Source: Desulfosarcina sp. BuS5 (GTDB lineage Bacteria > Desulfobacterota > Desulfobacteria > Desulfobacterales > BuS5). From it: a stretch of 64,000 nucleotides of DNA. Below are positions 16,606 through 25,417 of this stretch, one piece after another. The notes beneath the pieces were generated by a model. That model was not told the DNA's origin, searched no databases, and saw nothing but the letters and a program-made list of their open reading frames with translations. The DNA lies in contig NZ_CP087952.1 of NCBI RefSeq assembly GCF_028752835.1, forward strand, positions 2,151,041-2,215,040, given 5' to 3'. The stretch's first letter is position 1, and every line of letters starts with the position of its first letter. The translations under genes and the position numbers were made by a program.

Positions 16606-17618
16606 AACTCGACCTTGTCATATTCATCATAAATTTCACCAAACAGCTCTTCCAGCAGATCCTCCATGGTAACCAGCCCGGAAATATGCCCATGTTCATT
16701 AAGACAGATCGCCATATGTTTACGCCTATTCTTTAATGTATGGAAGAGTTCATCAACCTTTTGTGTCTCCTGCACAAAAAGGGGGCGCCTGCTTATCTTC
16801 TGCAAAATGTTGCGCCTACCCTTTATTTTTTTCAGATCAAACCTTAAAAGGTCCTTGACATAGAGTACCCCTGTAATGTTGTCGATACTATGCTCATAAA
16901 CCGGAATGCGTGAAAAAGGATTGTTCTTCACGCATCTTATTATTATATCACCTTCGGTATCATGGGAAAGAGAGAGTATCTTATCCAAAGGAGTCATGAC
17001 CTCAAACACATGGGCATCACTGAACTCAAATACATTATGAATAAGATCTCTTTCCACCCCCTTAAGTTCACCACCTTCGTGACTAAGGTTGACCATATCA
17101 AGAAAATCATCTTCCATAATGGCCGAACTGCGGCCTGCTCCTGCGGATCCTGTTAATATTATAAAAATTTGCGCCATACTGTCAAAAGCCCACCTCAAAG
17201 GCGCAATAACAGCCGCAAAAGAGTATATAATTCCGGACATAAAGGGAACCAGGCGCTCATTATTATTTATGGAAACTGTTTTAGGAATAACTTCGGCAAA
17301 TACAAGTGTAAGGGGCGTCATGGCAGCCATGGCAACCCATTTGCCATGGCTGCCGAAAAGGGATACACAGAGATATGCAGCCACAACCGAAGCGGCAATA
17401 TTAACCATATCATTGCCGATCAGAATTGTTACTATAAGCCTTCTTGGATTCTTTAGAAGCTTTTCTATGATAATCGCTCGTTTACCGCCGCCTTTTTTGA
17501 TACGCCCACGTTGAATTGTGGTAAGAGAGAAAAGAGCCGCTTCCGAACCTGAAAAAAACCCCGAAAAGATCAGGAGAAAAATTATTATAGCTATATTAGT
17601 ATATAGTGAAATTTCCAA
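16602..17618 (-). CDS. CNNM/HlyC-type membrane protein (DUF21-CBS), tandem paralogue
   Basis: A 338-residue paralogue of the next gene. It has a DUF21 membrane domain (SGFFSGSEAALFSLTTIQRGRI at the start, four segments up to about 150) and paired CBS domains (about 190-335, FEVMTPLDKILSLS and GLVTMEDLLEELFGE). It lacks the C-terminal CorC_HlyC domain its partner has, so the pair may share functions. It lies 20 bases after the ClC channel gene, suggesting an ion-homeostasis operon. Confidence 0.88.
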   Translation of the reverse strand: MEISLYTNIAIIIFLLIFSGFFSGSEAALFSLTTIQRGRIKKGGGKRAIIIEKLLKNPRRLIVTILIGNDMVNIAASVVAAYLCVSLFGSHGKWVAMAAMTPLTLVFAEVIPKTVSINNNERLVPFMSGIIYSFAAVIAPLRWAFDSMAQIFIILTGSAGAGRSSAIMEDDFLDMVNLSHEGGELKGVERDLIHNVFEFSDAHVFEVMTPLDKILSLSHDTEGDIIIRCVKNNPFSRIPVYEHSIDNITGVLYVKDLLRFDLKKIKGRRNILQKISRRPLFVQETQKVDELFHTLKNRRKHMAICLNEHGHISGLVTMEDLLEELFGEIYDEYDKVEL

Positions 17619-17638
17619 AATTTGCCTTTAATATTTTT

Positions 17639-19447
17639 TTATTTGCCCGCCCTGTTCTTCATTTTTTCTATTCTCTGGTTGTAAAAGGCAATAACCTCCC
17701 TCCTGTTAAGCATTCCTAACAGGATTCCGTGGTCATCTTCCTGAACAACCGGCAGGCTGTTGATATTCTTGGTTGTAAATTTACGGAGGGCTGAATTCAG
17801 GTCATCCTGCGGGGTAGTAAAGATTATTTCGGAAACAGCAATATCCTTCATCACAACAAGGTGTTCAATGTCGGGTGAAAAGAGCACGCCCCTGATATCC
17901 GTGCTGGAAAATATTCCTATTAGTCTTTTATCATTATCCATTATGGGAAAATAGTGCTGCTTTGTATTTGAAAAGTATTTCTTAAATTCCAGGAAAGGCA
18001 TATCCTGGGGGATAAGGCTTACTTTTGGCACGAGATGCATAAGGTCTTTAATCTTTATGGTCTGCAACACATCCACAAAAAATTCACCTGTATGGGCCGG
18101 AGAATCAATCTTGTTCTTAACCTGTTTTTCGTAAATCGTCCATTTTTTAGAAATCAAATAGGCTACGGAACATACCAGCATGCTGGGCAAGAGCAGATGA
18201 TAAGAATTTGTCATTTCACTTACAAATATAATGGTTGAAATGGGAGTATTGGAAACAGAAGTAAAAAAACCGGCCATCCCAACAACCACAAAGGCTCCGG
18301 GATGGGTCACGACTCCGGGCATAATTTGATGAAAAAGCTTGCCGACCACCCCGCCCATGGCTCCGCCTATCACTATCGAAGGGCCGAACACGCCCCCGCT
18401 GCCTCCTGATCCTATGGAAAATGAAGTTGTAAAAATTTTGCCGATTGCCAAACATAAAAGGAAGCCGACTGCAAGTTCATTATAAAGGGTTTTTTGTGCA
18501 AAACCATAGCCGAATGCAAGGGTCTGGGGCAAAAAATAACCGATTATACCGGTACAGAGTCCGCCGATGGCAGGTTTGATATGATTAGGAATTTTAAAGG
18601 CTTTAAAAATTTTTGTAATACCATAAAAAATTTTAATGTAAAATAAGCCTGTAATGGCAAGCACAAAGGCTAAAACCACATAAGGTCCAAGTTCGAGAGG
18701 GTTGCGGAATACAAAATCAGGGGAATCAAAAAGAGAACCCCAGCCGAACTGGAGGCAAAAAACACAATACGCAACGACCGATGACATACCTGCCGGTATT
18801 ATTACTTCTGATTCGAATTCCGGATCCCGGTAAAGGACTTCAGCGGCAAAGAGGGCACCTGCCAGCGGAGCTCGGAATATACTGCCGACACCAGCGCCGA
18901 TCCCGGCGGCCATCATAATCCGGCGCTGTCGGTCGGACAACTTCAGGGTCGTGGCCAGGAAAGAACCGAACCCGGCGCCGATCTGTGCAATCGGCCCTTC
19001 TCTTCCCCCTGAACCTCCGCTTGTCAAGGTAATGGCCGATGCCAGGGTTTTAATAAACGGCACCCTTCCCCGGATAAAGCCCGCGCGCCTGTGATAAGCG
19101 TCGATGGCCGCATCAGTTCCATGCCCTTCCGCTTCCGGAGCAAAAGTATAAACAAGCCATCCACTTAATATCCCGCCGAAAGCAGGGAGTAAAAGAAGAA
19201 TTATTCGATTAAAGCTCGCGCCTGAGGGCTGGAAAAGATGATGTTCACCGGCCGGAGCAGGGGGCTGATATCCTGCCATCATATCCATACAAAAATGGAT
19301 ACCTATCTGGCAGAGATAATGAAAGGCAATAGCCCCCAGGCCCGCTATAAGACCGATAAGTATAAAATAAAACGACCATTTCCCGGCCAGGGCAAGATCC
19401 AACCACTTACCTTTGCCGGCCGCTGAATTATACCATTTTTTAATCAT
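17639..19447 (-). CDS. ClC-family chloride channel/antiporter with CBS domains
   Basis: A 602-residue ClC protein with about 10-12 membrane segments (residues 20-440) and two C-terminal CBS domains (about 465-590). Conserved filter motifs are present: GSGGREGP (about residues 145-152, containing the gating Glu) and GSGGSGGVFGPS (about 345). The first motif is GHGTDA rather than the GSGIP of E. coli ClcA, as in many CBS-carrying bacterial relatives. It moves chloride, or exchanges chloride for protons, across the inner membrane. First gene of a tight minus-strand run with the two CNNM genes. Confidence 0.93.
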   Translation of the reverse strand: MIKKWYNSAAGKGKWLDLALAGKWSFYFILIGLIAGLGAIAFHYLCQIGIHFCMDMMAGYQPPAPAGEHHLFQPSGASFNRIILLLLPAFGGILSGWLVYTFAPEAEGHGTDAAIDAYHRRAGFIRGRVPFIKTLASAITLTSGGSGGREGPIAQIGAGFGSFLATTLKLSDRQRRIMMAAGIGAGVGSIFRAPLAGALFAAEVLYRDPEFESEVIIPAGMSSVVAYCVFCLQFGWGSLFDSPDFVFRNPLELGPYVVLAFVLAITGLFYIKIFYGITKIFKAFKIPNHIKPAIGGLCTGIIGYFLPQTLAFGYGFAQKTLYNELAVGFLLCLAIGKIFTTSFSIGSGGSGGVFGPSIVIGGAMGGVVGKLFHQIMPGVVTHPGAFVVVGMAGFFTSVSNTPISTIIFVSEMTNSYHLLLPSMLVCSVAYLISKKWTIYEKQVKNKIDSPAHTGEFFVDVLQTIKIKDLMHLVPKVSLIPQDMPFLEFKKYFSNTKQHYFPIMDNDKRLIGIFSSTDIRGVLFSPDIEHLVVMKDIAVSEIIFTTPQDDLNSALRKFTTKNINSLPVVQEDDHGILLGMLNRREVIAFYNQRIEKMKNRAGK

Positions 19448-19516
19448 TTTTTTTTATAATCAGTTATAATCGGATATAATCGGATATGATCATAAAAATT
19501 TTTCAAATTTCTAATT

Positions 19517-20827
19517 TCAAGTTTCAAGGTCTTCCACTCCCTTAAGAACAGTATCAAACAATTCTTCTATGTCCTTCTCTTCAAGGCATGAAAAAGCAAC
19601 CCTGAGATTACTGGGACCCATCGAGATAAGTCCGACTCCGTATTTATCGAGGATATGAACTCTTAGAGCCTCAGCATCAGTTGATTTAAGCCTTATACAC
19701 ATAAAATATCCCGAATTAAAAGGATAAACGTCCCATGCCTCCTGATATTTAGGAAACCCAAGTACCTCTTTTACGCGTATGGCTCTCCTGCAAAGTATAT
19801 CAAACTTCTCCTGTTTTTCCGCAGGATAGTCTTTATCTCTCATTGATCTCAATACAACAGACTGGCCCAGATGCGACGCATTGGAAATTGAACCTCTTAC
19901 TGTGCCTCCCGTCTTCCTGACCAGGGCATCATAAACCGATTCGGCATTATTTTCTATCTTACCCCCGTATGTAATAAAGCCGATCCTTAAGCCCCATACA
20001 AAATTTTCCTTTGTGGCTCCGTCCAGCTTAACAGCCAGCAGCCTTGGATGTATGTCTGCGAGATGAGCAAAAATCGATTCTTTTAGAATATTCTCCTCAT
20101 AAAAAAGACCGAAATAGGCATCATCCGCTACGGCAATCACGTTGGTTCCGTTTTGCGCGGTCTTTACAAGAATTTTGACTATACCGTCACACTCTTGTTC
20201 GGTAATGGTATACCCTGTGGGATTGTTTGGAAAATTCAGCATAACAATAATTTTGCTGTTTTTTTCAGCCTCTTCATTAACCTTTTTTTCAAAACCTTTT
20301 AGATTAAATCCGCCATTATCATCAAACATGACATATTTTGATATTCTGGCTCCTTTTCTTGTACTTAATATAAGATTATAGTTACCCCACATCATATCAG
20401 GAAAAATAATTGCATCGCCGGGATCGACCCAAAGATCTGCAAAAACACTGATTGCATGGGTTATACCGCATGTGACAACCGGGAGACTGAGCATCTTGCC
20501 TGCCAGGGAAGGATTCTTGTTAAACTGGGACATCCGCCACTCTTCCCTTAATTCGGAAATCCCCAAGGATGGCGCATAGGTTAATGATTCTCTTGGACGG
20601 AAACTTTTAATATTATGCATAATTGAATGGAAATGCATAGTGCTGCCCTCTTCCGTGGCGATTCCTATGGTAGCATTTAATTTATGCGCTTTTTCTTTAG
20701 CCTCGGCGCTCTGCAGTAAAATACCTTTAGGGAAAAAAAGATTTTTTCCGATTTCAGACAGCATCTCCATCAAAAAGGGATTTCCGTTTTGAATGACCTG
20801 ATTTAACTCTTTTGCAATAGGATTCAT
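19517..20827 (-). CDS. PLP-dependent class I/II aminotransferase
   Basis: A 436-residue fold-type I aminotransferase. Motifs: NFPNNPTG (about residue 195, substrate/PLP contact), VADDAYFGLFYEE (Asp that pairs with the PLP ring nitrogen) and KLDGATKENFVWGLRIGF, where the Lys of ATKE is the probable Schiff-base lysine. The C-terminal Arg in NLRVAFSC would bind the substrate carboxylate. The amino-group donor and product cannot be told. I chose the ATG at 20827 (MNPIAKEL), with GAGGAG 10 bases upstream, over an upstream TTG. Confidence 0.88.
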   Translation of the reverse strand: MNPIAKELNQVIQNGNPFLMEMLSEIGKNLFFPKGILLQSAEAKEKAHKLNATIGIATEEGSTMHFHSIMHNIKSFRPRESLTYAPSLGISELREEWRMSQFNKNPSLAGKMLSLPVVTCGITHAISVFADLWVDPGDAIIFPDMMWGNYNLILSTRKGARISKYVMFDDNGGFNLKGFEKKVNEEAEKNSKIIVMLNFPNNPTGYTITEQECDGIVKILVKTAQNGTNVIAVADDAYFGLFYEENILKESIFAHLADIHPRLLAVKLDGATKENFVWGLRIGFITYGGKIENNAESVYDALVRKTGGTVRGSISNASHLGQSVVLRSMRDKDYPAEKQEKFDILCRRAIRVKEVLGFPKYQEAWDVYPFNSGYFMCIRLKSTDAEALRVHILDKYGVGLISMGPSNLRVAFSCLEEKDIEELFDTVLKGVEDLET

Positions 20828-20858
20828 TAATATAATACTCCTCAAGACTATTTCAATC

Positions 20859-21044
20859 TATATAAGTTGTCGTCAGTGAATGGACATTATAGATTGCCAC
20901 ATAAATAATTTCACTGCGTTATCGGTCGTCGGAGTAGGGGTTCAAGATTTTGAACCCCTACTTCCTCCGGCCTTGTGCCCAATTTTAAAATCGGGTAATT
21001 ATCTGACGATCTATATATAAGTTGTCGTCCGTAAATGGACATTA
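20859..21044. repeat. Family A palindromic repeat (128 bp) inside 31-bp direct repeats
   Basis: The core element (20888-21015) begins TATAGATTGCCACATAA and ends with the near-complement TTATCTGACGATCTATA. Its centre is a hairpin with arms GTAGGGGTTCAA and TTGAACCCCTAC-like. It is bracketed by two 31-base direct repeats (20859-20889 and 21014-21044, 29 matches, starting TATATAAGTTGTCGTC). It occupies most of the 370-base region between the divergent aminotransferase and murJ genes; apart from this repeat, nothing else was seen there. Other copies are at 24568, 38413, 41139 and 46046. Confidence 0.8.
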
Positions 21045-21196
21045 GTTAATAAATTATAATAACGCGATTTCTTAATGTTTTCAATTGAAAAAAGTCAAGG
21101 AGAAATTTGAGTGCTTGACTTAAGGCCGCATAAAAAATAAACATTTCAAAATTATAGATTTATAGGATTAATTGCTGTATAGGCAGATATAGATTC

Positions 21197-22795
21197 ATGC
21201 AAAAAACAGATTTTTCATTGCAGCCTGTTTCTGAAAACAGGAGAGTTGCCAAAGCAGCCGGTGTTGTGGGTGCCGCTACACTTTTAAGCCGAATTTTCGG
21301 CTTTGCCAGAGACGTTGTGATAGCATATTTTTTTGGCGCAGGACTCAGTTCAGATGCTTTTTTTGTGGCTTTCAGGATACCGAATCTCCTCAGAAGACTT
21401 TTCGCCGAAGGGTCATTAAGTATAGCCTTTATCCCTGTATTCAGTGAGTATCTTGCCAAACGGGGCAGCGAGGAAGCCTTTAAAATGGCAAGATCAGCCA
21501 TGCGGCTCCTTTCTGTTATACTTGTTCTCGTCGCCATGACCGGGATATTACTCTCTCCCATAATCATACGTCTCATAGCGCCCGGATTTATCGATTCTCC
21601 TGAAAAACTCTCCCTTACCATCCTGCTTACACGGATAATGTTTCCCTATATTTTCTTTATCGGTCTGGTTGCTCTTGCAATGGGCATACTCAATGTGCTT
21701 GATCACTTCGCGGCCCCGGCACTGGCCCCTGTTTTTTTAAATTTTGCAATGATATGCTCTGTTTTTATACTTTCACCCCATCTTGAAAATCCGGTAGTCG
21801 GACTTGCCATAGGGGTAATCGCAGGTGGAATTCTACAGCTCTCTCTCCAGATTCCGTTTCTTATTAAAAAAAAATTCTATTTCTGGAAAAAAACTACCTT
21901 TTTTCATCCCGGGCTTAAAAAAATCGGTCTGCTCATGCTGCCTGCCATCTTCGGTGCGGCAGTTTACCAGATTAACATTCTTATTGGAACTCTTCTTGCA
22001 TCACTGCTTCCCGAAGGGAGTGTATCTTATCTCTATTATGCCGACCGTCTGGTACAGTTTCCCCTTGGAATTTTTGCAATCGCCACCGCCACCGCCGTAC
22101 TGCCCAGTCTCTCCCGGCAGGCTGCTGCAAATGATATGAAGGACTTTAAAAAAACATTTACCTTTGCCATGAAACTGGTACTTTTTATAACGATTCCGTC
22201 TATGATCGGTCTTATTGTTTTAAGAGAGCCAATAGTAGCGCTGCTTTTTAAAAGAGGGGCTTTCAGTCCGGAGGCGGTTCGATTAACCGCCTTCGCTCTT
22301 TTATGTTATTCCACCGGATTATGGGCCTTTTCTTCGGTAAGAATTGTTGTTTCCACATTTTATGCTCTGCAGGATACTAAAACTCCTGCAAAAATGGCTG
22401 TTTATTCGATTATTGCAAATCTTGTTTTAGGAATCATTCTTATGGGACCTCTTGCCCATGGAGGACTGGCTCTGGCCACAGCTCTATCATCAATGCTGAA
22501 TCTCGGTCTGCTCTTGCTAATATTAAAAAGAAAACTCGGTTCATTGGGTTGGCGCAGCATTTCTGTTTCAGCCTGCAAAACAACTCTATCTTCCATAATA
22601 ATGGGAGCTATTGTATGGTATGTTTCTATCCATCTTATATCAGCCCAAGACAGTACCTTGACAGAACTTCTGTCTGGAATTGCGGTATCCGTGACAATGG
22701 GCGCTATTGTCTTTGGATTATCAGCCTTTTTTCTTAAAAGCCGGGAACTTGCTTCCGTATTCGAAATAGTAAAACAAAGGTATGGAAAAAATTGA
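21197..22795 (+). CDS. murJ: Lipid II flippase MurJ (MviN)
   Basis: A 532-residue polytopic membrane protein of the MOP superfamily with 14 predicted segments. The N-terminal signature ATLLSRIFGFARDVVIAYFF and FRIPNLLRRLFAEGS are diagnostic for MurJ, which flips lipid II across the inner membrane for peptidoglycan synthesis. Functionally important arginines near the start (SRIFGFARD, RIPNLLRR) are conserved. Length is standard. Its stop overlaps the next gene by 4 bases. Confidence 0.95.
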   Translation: MQKTDFSLQPVSENRRVAKAAGVVGAATLLSRIFGFARDVVIAYFFGAGLSSDAFFVAFRIPNLLRRLFAEGSLSIAFIPVFSEYLAKRGSEEAFKMARSAMRLLSVILVLVAMTGILLSPIIIRLIAPGFIDSPEKLSLTILLTRIMFPYIFFIGLVALAMGILNVLDHFAAPALAPVFLNFAMICSVFILSPHLENPVVGLAIGVIAGGILQLSLQIPFLIKKKFYFWKKTTFFHPGLKKIGLLMLPAIFGAAVYQINILIGTLLASLLPEGSVSYLYYADRLVQFPLGIFAIATATAVLPSLSRQAAANDMKDFKKTFTFAMKLVLFITIPSMIGLIVLREPIVALLFKRGAFSPEAVRLTAFALLCYSTGLWAFSSVRIVVSTFYALQDTKTPAKMAVYSIIANLVLGIILMGPLAHGGLALATALSSMLNLGLLLLILKRKLGSLGWRSISVSACKTTLSSIIMGAIVWYVSIHLISAQDSTLTELLSGIAVSVTMGAIVFGLSAFFLKSRELASVFEIVKQRYGKN

Positions 22796-23073
22796 ACGGA
22801 ACAAAAAAAATCTTTTTACCTTTAATAATATGTTTTCTCCTTGTATTGATGCTGGCCGCCATATTTGGAAGTAACGGACTGCTTGAGCTAAACCTGCTTA
22901 AACAAGAGCGGGACACGATTATTAAAAAAAATAATATAATTCAAAACCGGAACCTGGCCCTTTACCGCGAAATTGAACGCTTAAAGTATGACAAGGATTA
23001 TATTGAATCTGTGGCCAGACACGAATTGGGCCTGATAGGAAAAGATGATATCATATTAAAAGTAAAACCTTAA
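22792..23073 (+). CDS. FtsB/DivIC-like septum formation initiator
   Basis: A 93-residue bitopic protein. A TTG start overlaps the murJ stop (TTGA); no better ATG precedes the membrane segment. One transmembrane helix (about residues 8-27, LPLIICFLLVLMLAAIF) is followed by a coiled coil (LLKQERDTIIKKNNIIQNRN to about 70). It ends with the conserved VARHELGLIGKDDIIL segment of the FtsB/DivIC family. It links the FtsL/FtsQ divisome complex in the inner membrane. Coupling to murJ fits a cell-wall operon. Confidence 0.85.
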   Translation: MNGTKKIFLPLIICFLLVLMLAAIFGSNGLLELNLLKQERDTIIKKNNIIQNRNLALYREIERLKYDKDYIESVARHELGLIGKDDIILKVKP

Positions 23074-23092
23074 AAAAACCGTCATTAACTTA

Positions 23093-23181
23093 GGATCGGA
23101 GATTAAATAAATTGGACAAAGATTATGAAGGATTTTGGTTCATCTGCAAGGCGCATTAAAGGTTGAATACTCGAAGTATTC
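23093..23181. repeat. Family B MITE, left half, cut by IS1-type element
   Basis: The 89 bases from GGATCGGAGATTAAATAA match the complete element at 44111-44270 (in reverse orientation there) with few differences, and are preceded by TTA as in that copy. The match stops within the central palindrome (TTGAATACTCGAAGTATTC), where the IS1-type element begins. The other half is missing from the right flank of the IS, so a deletion accompanied or followed insertion. Confidence 0.8.
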
Positions 23182-23219
23182 GGTAGTCCCTACAAAACAA
23201 TGCAGGTTCGAAAAATCAG

Positions 23220-24254
23220 CTACTTACAAGGTATTGGGACTGTAATGAGATATCTCCAGTTTAGTGGAGAATTCGTAAGTCCCATCTGCATTGCCGGTGT
23301 ATTATGGTTATACTTTTTTATAAATTTCTCGTTTTCATTGTTAATTCGTATTCGTAAGCTCTTATGAAATTGTATGTAATTATAGTTGAATAAGTTAATC
23401 CACATTACATTACTAAAATTCAGCTTGTTCTTGCAATACCCCAGGGTTTTTCTCTGAAGATAGGAGATATGTTGCCTCAGGGTAAGGTTCAGTCTCTCAA
23501 TAAATGAGGTGTTTTGGCTTTTTCCAGGGAAATCTTTTACAGTACCTTTTACAAAATATTTTTTAACTGTTACAAGCCGACGCTTTATTCGGCGCTTAAC
23601 AATTTGCAGGTAAGCATAAGGAATTTCAGACATAATGTTTTCGAGCGCATTTTTGTAAGCCGCTAATTTATCTGTAGCGACCTTTAATATATTATCTTTT
23701 CCCCATTTGCCCAACTTTTTAATGCCCTTTACTAAACGGTTTGCAGTGTAAGTTGTTCTTGAACCCAACTCGAAACCGATCCAGAATTTTGTTGTGGATT
23801 CAAGAGCGATAAAAACCCATAATTGTTGACTTTTATTTTTAAGGTAAGACCATAGTTCATCCATCTGGAGAAATACAATGGTAAGTCCGATAGTAAAACA
23901 AAGAAATAGGTGAAATTGCTGGCCTTTTTGCCCAATAGCTTTTTGCCGTTGTTCAATTGTCCTTCGATCTTTTTGAAGTACATCGGCAATTGCATCAGTG
24001 CCAAGGCCGTAAGAGTTTAGCTTTGCCGTTTGCTCATATTCTTTAAAACTGCCATGCTTTCCAAAAAGATCGGAATATCCTGTTTCTGAGAATCTATGTT
24101 TGCCACCATTGCAGTAAAACATTTGTCTTGGCTCAAAATCGGATTTTGTTATGTAAACTCCATCCTTGGTGATTTTGTTCTCGGTTGATTGATAACATTT
24201 GCAGCTTTTCCTGGGACAAAAAAGTGTTAGGGCTGTATTTGCTGTATTTTGCAT
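23220..24254 (-). CDS. IS1-family transposase, single-frame
   Basis: A 344-residue DDE transposase. The N-terminal part has Cys pairs (CPRKSCKC) and a helix-turn-helix (LGTDAIADVLQKDRRTIEQ). The catalytic domain shows QMDELWSYL (first Asp), ATDKLAAY (second Asp) and FIERLNLTLRQHISYLQRKT (Glu), closely parallel to InsB of IS1 (EMDEQWGY, RIERHNLNLRQH). Unlike IS1 there is no frameshift between two frames. AAAGGA precedes the ATG. It looks intact. Confidence 0.85.
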   Translation of the reverse strand: MQNTANTALTLFCPRKSCKCYQSTENKITKDGVYITKSDFEPRQMFYCNGGKHRFSETGYSDLFGKHGSFKEYEQTAKLNSYGLGTDAIADVLQKDRRTIEQRQKAIGQKGQQFHLFLCFTIGLTIVFLQMDELWSYLKNKSQQLWVFIALESTTKFWIGFELGSRTTYTANRLVKGIKKLGKWGKDNILKVATDKLAAYKNALENIMSEIPYAYLQIVKRRIKRRLVTVKKYFVKGTVKDFPGKSQNTSFIERLNLTLRQHISYLQRKTLGYCKNKLNFSNVMWINLFNYNYIQFHKSLRIRINNENEKFIKKYNHNTPAMQMGLTNSPLNWRYLITVPIPCK

Positions 24255-24312
24255 GGTTGCGATCCTTTGAATAGAGTTTTAACCGTGCTCTACAAAATAT
24301 ATTGCTTTTAAA

Positions 24313-24436
24313 GGGTGTTGCAAAATAAAAAAACTTTGATAATAAAATCAATTAGTTAACCCAGAAAAACCCCATTTTTCCATTATGGCGTAACTATTTG
24401 TTTTAACTACCGATAATAGCAATCTTTGCAACACCC
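24313..24436. repeat. 124-bp inverted-repeat insert inside the IS
   Basis: A perfect 15-base inverted repeat, AAAGGGTGTTGCAAA (24310-24324) and its complement (24425-24439), encloses AT-rich non-coding DNA upstream of the transposase gene. It looks like a MITE that inserted in the IS. No clear target duplication was found. Confidence 0.6.
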
Positions 24437-24567
24437 TTTTTTAGTCTATAGCAATCTTAATTTTTAGTAAAAATCTTTTTTATTCATGTTTTCAGAGACA
24501 CTTTTTAATCACCTGCATTGTTTTGTAGGGACTACCCATTTTTTTAGACAAAAGGATCAATAAATTC

Positions 24568-24640
24568 ATAGATTGTCACATAAATAATTTCACTGCCTTA
24601 TCGGTCGTCGGGGTAGAGACGCAAAATTTTGCGTCTCTAC
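24568..24640. repeat. Family A repeat, left part and central hairpin
   Basis: Starts ATAGATTGTCACATAAATAA, like the copies at 20888 and 38413. It ends after the hairpin arms GTAGAGACGCAAAA and TTTTGCGTCTCTAC (24613-24640). The right third of the family is absent because a RAYT gene fragment follows directly. Confidence 0.8.
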
Positions 24641-24850
24641 AGCGTTTCCATCATTATCCAATTTATCAATTATTATTATCCCATGAACATGATTGGGCAT
24701 AATGATAAATTTACCCAATTGAACAAACGGAAAATGATTAGGGATTTCTGCCCAATATTTACCGGCAATATGACCGATTTCGGAAATTATCATATTTCCA
24801 TTTTCTATTGCACCGAAATAACATTCCCTACTGGTTTTTGAATTTTTTCA
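24590..24850 (-). pseudogene. RAYT (REP-associated tyrosine transposase) fragment
   Basis: The frame from about 24850 downward reads SRECYFGAIENGN, GHIAGKYWAEIPNHFPFV and IIMPNHVHGIIII; the last is the conserved HUH-type metal site of IS200/RAYT Y1 transposases. It then runs through the family A hairpin, which it reads in frame as VETQNFASLP. The start and the tyrosine-bearing C-terminal part are missing, so it is a relic. Finding such a gene beside the palindromic repeats supports RAYTs as the source of family A. Confidence 0.75.
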
Positions 24851-24938
24851 TCATTAAACCCACCATAGAGACGCGATTAATCGCGATCATACCATTTCAA
24901 TTGTCTGCATAGTGTATAGCTAATGCTATTATCCATTA

Positions 24939-25120
24939 TCAATCCTCCAGAACGGTTTTTTTCAGTACCAGAAAACTCTCTTCCAGTGCCAGAATATCAG
25001 CCTTGATTTCCGCCAGCGAGCGCAGGGGCTTGAACTCATAAAAATATTTGGTGAAATTGATTTCATAACCGGTTTTGGTTTTATTCTCGTCAATCCATGC
25101 TTTGGGCAGATGGGTAATTC
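24939..25120 (-). pseudogene. C-terminal fragment of type I restriction methylase subunit (hsdM)
   Basis: The 60 codons before the stop at 24939 read LPKAWIDENKTKTGYEINF, then TKYFYEFKPLRSLAEIKADI. This matches the end of HsdM proteins, where the methylase subunit contacts HsdS. Nothing of the catalytic NPPF domain or of hsdS/hsdR remains nearby. A possible short frame at about 25180-25290 (MINHIDISSAMLIQLEEIF) could be another scrap. A relic of a lost type I system. Confidence 0.65.
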
Positions 25121-25417
25121 ATGAAGGCACAGTTGATCAAGTGGTAAGAGTTTCATCGCAAAGATGAGCCTCCTTTTCAAAACGGCAATAACAAAGATAT
25201 TGAAAATTCAGGGAGATCAGGCAGTTTATTGAAAATTTCTTCCAGTTGAATTAACATTGCGCTTGATATATCAATATGATTAATCATTTTTCAACCTTCA
25301 AAATTGTTGACATAAAGGAATATAATTAAGTTTAATCAATTTATCATATGCTGGATTTAACTGCAAATTTAACTTGTTTTAATATGATTGATCGACAAAT
25401 AATATGACGGCGGGGAT

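Larger units (their letters stand above)
23182..24536. mobile_element. IS1-family insertion sequence, 1355 bp
   Basis: Both ends carry the same inverted sequence, GGTAGTCCCTACAAAACAAT extended to about 26 bases, at 23182 and (as complement) up to 24536. One transposase gene lies inside. The flanks show no clear target duplication: the left flank is family B repeat and the right flank unrelated sequence. The segment upstream of the transposase start contains a separate 124-bp inverted-repeat insert (24313-24436), which explains the unusual length. Confidence 0.85.
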
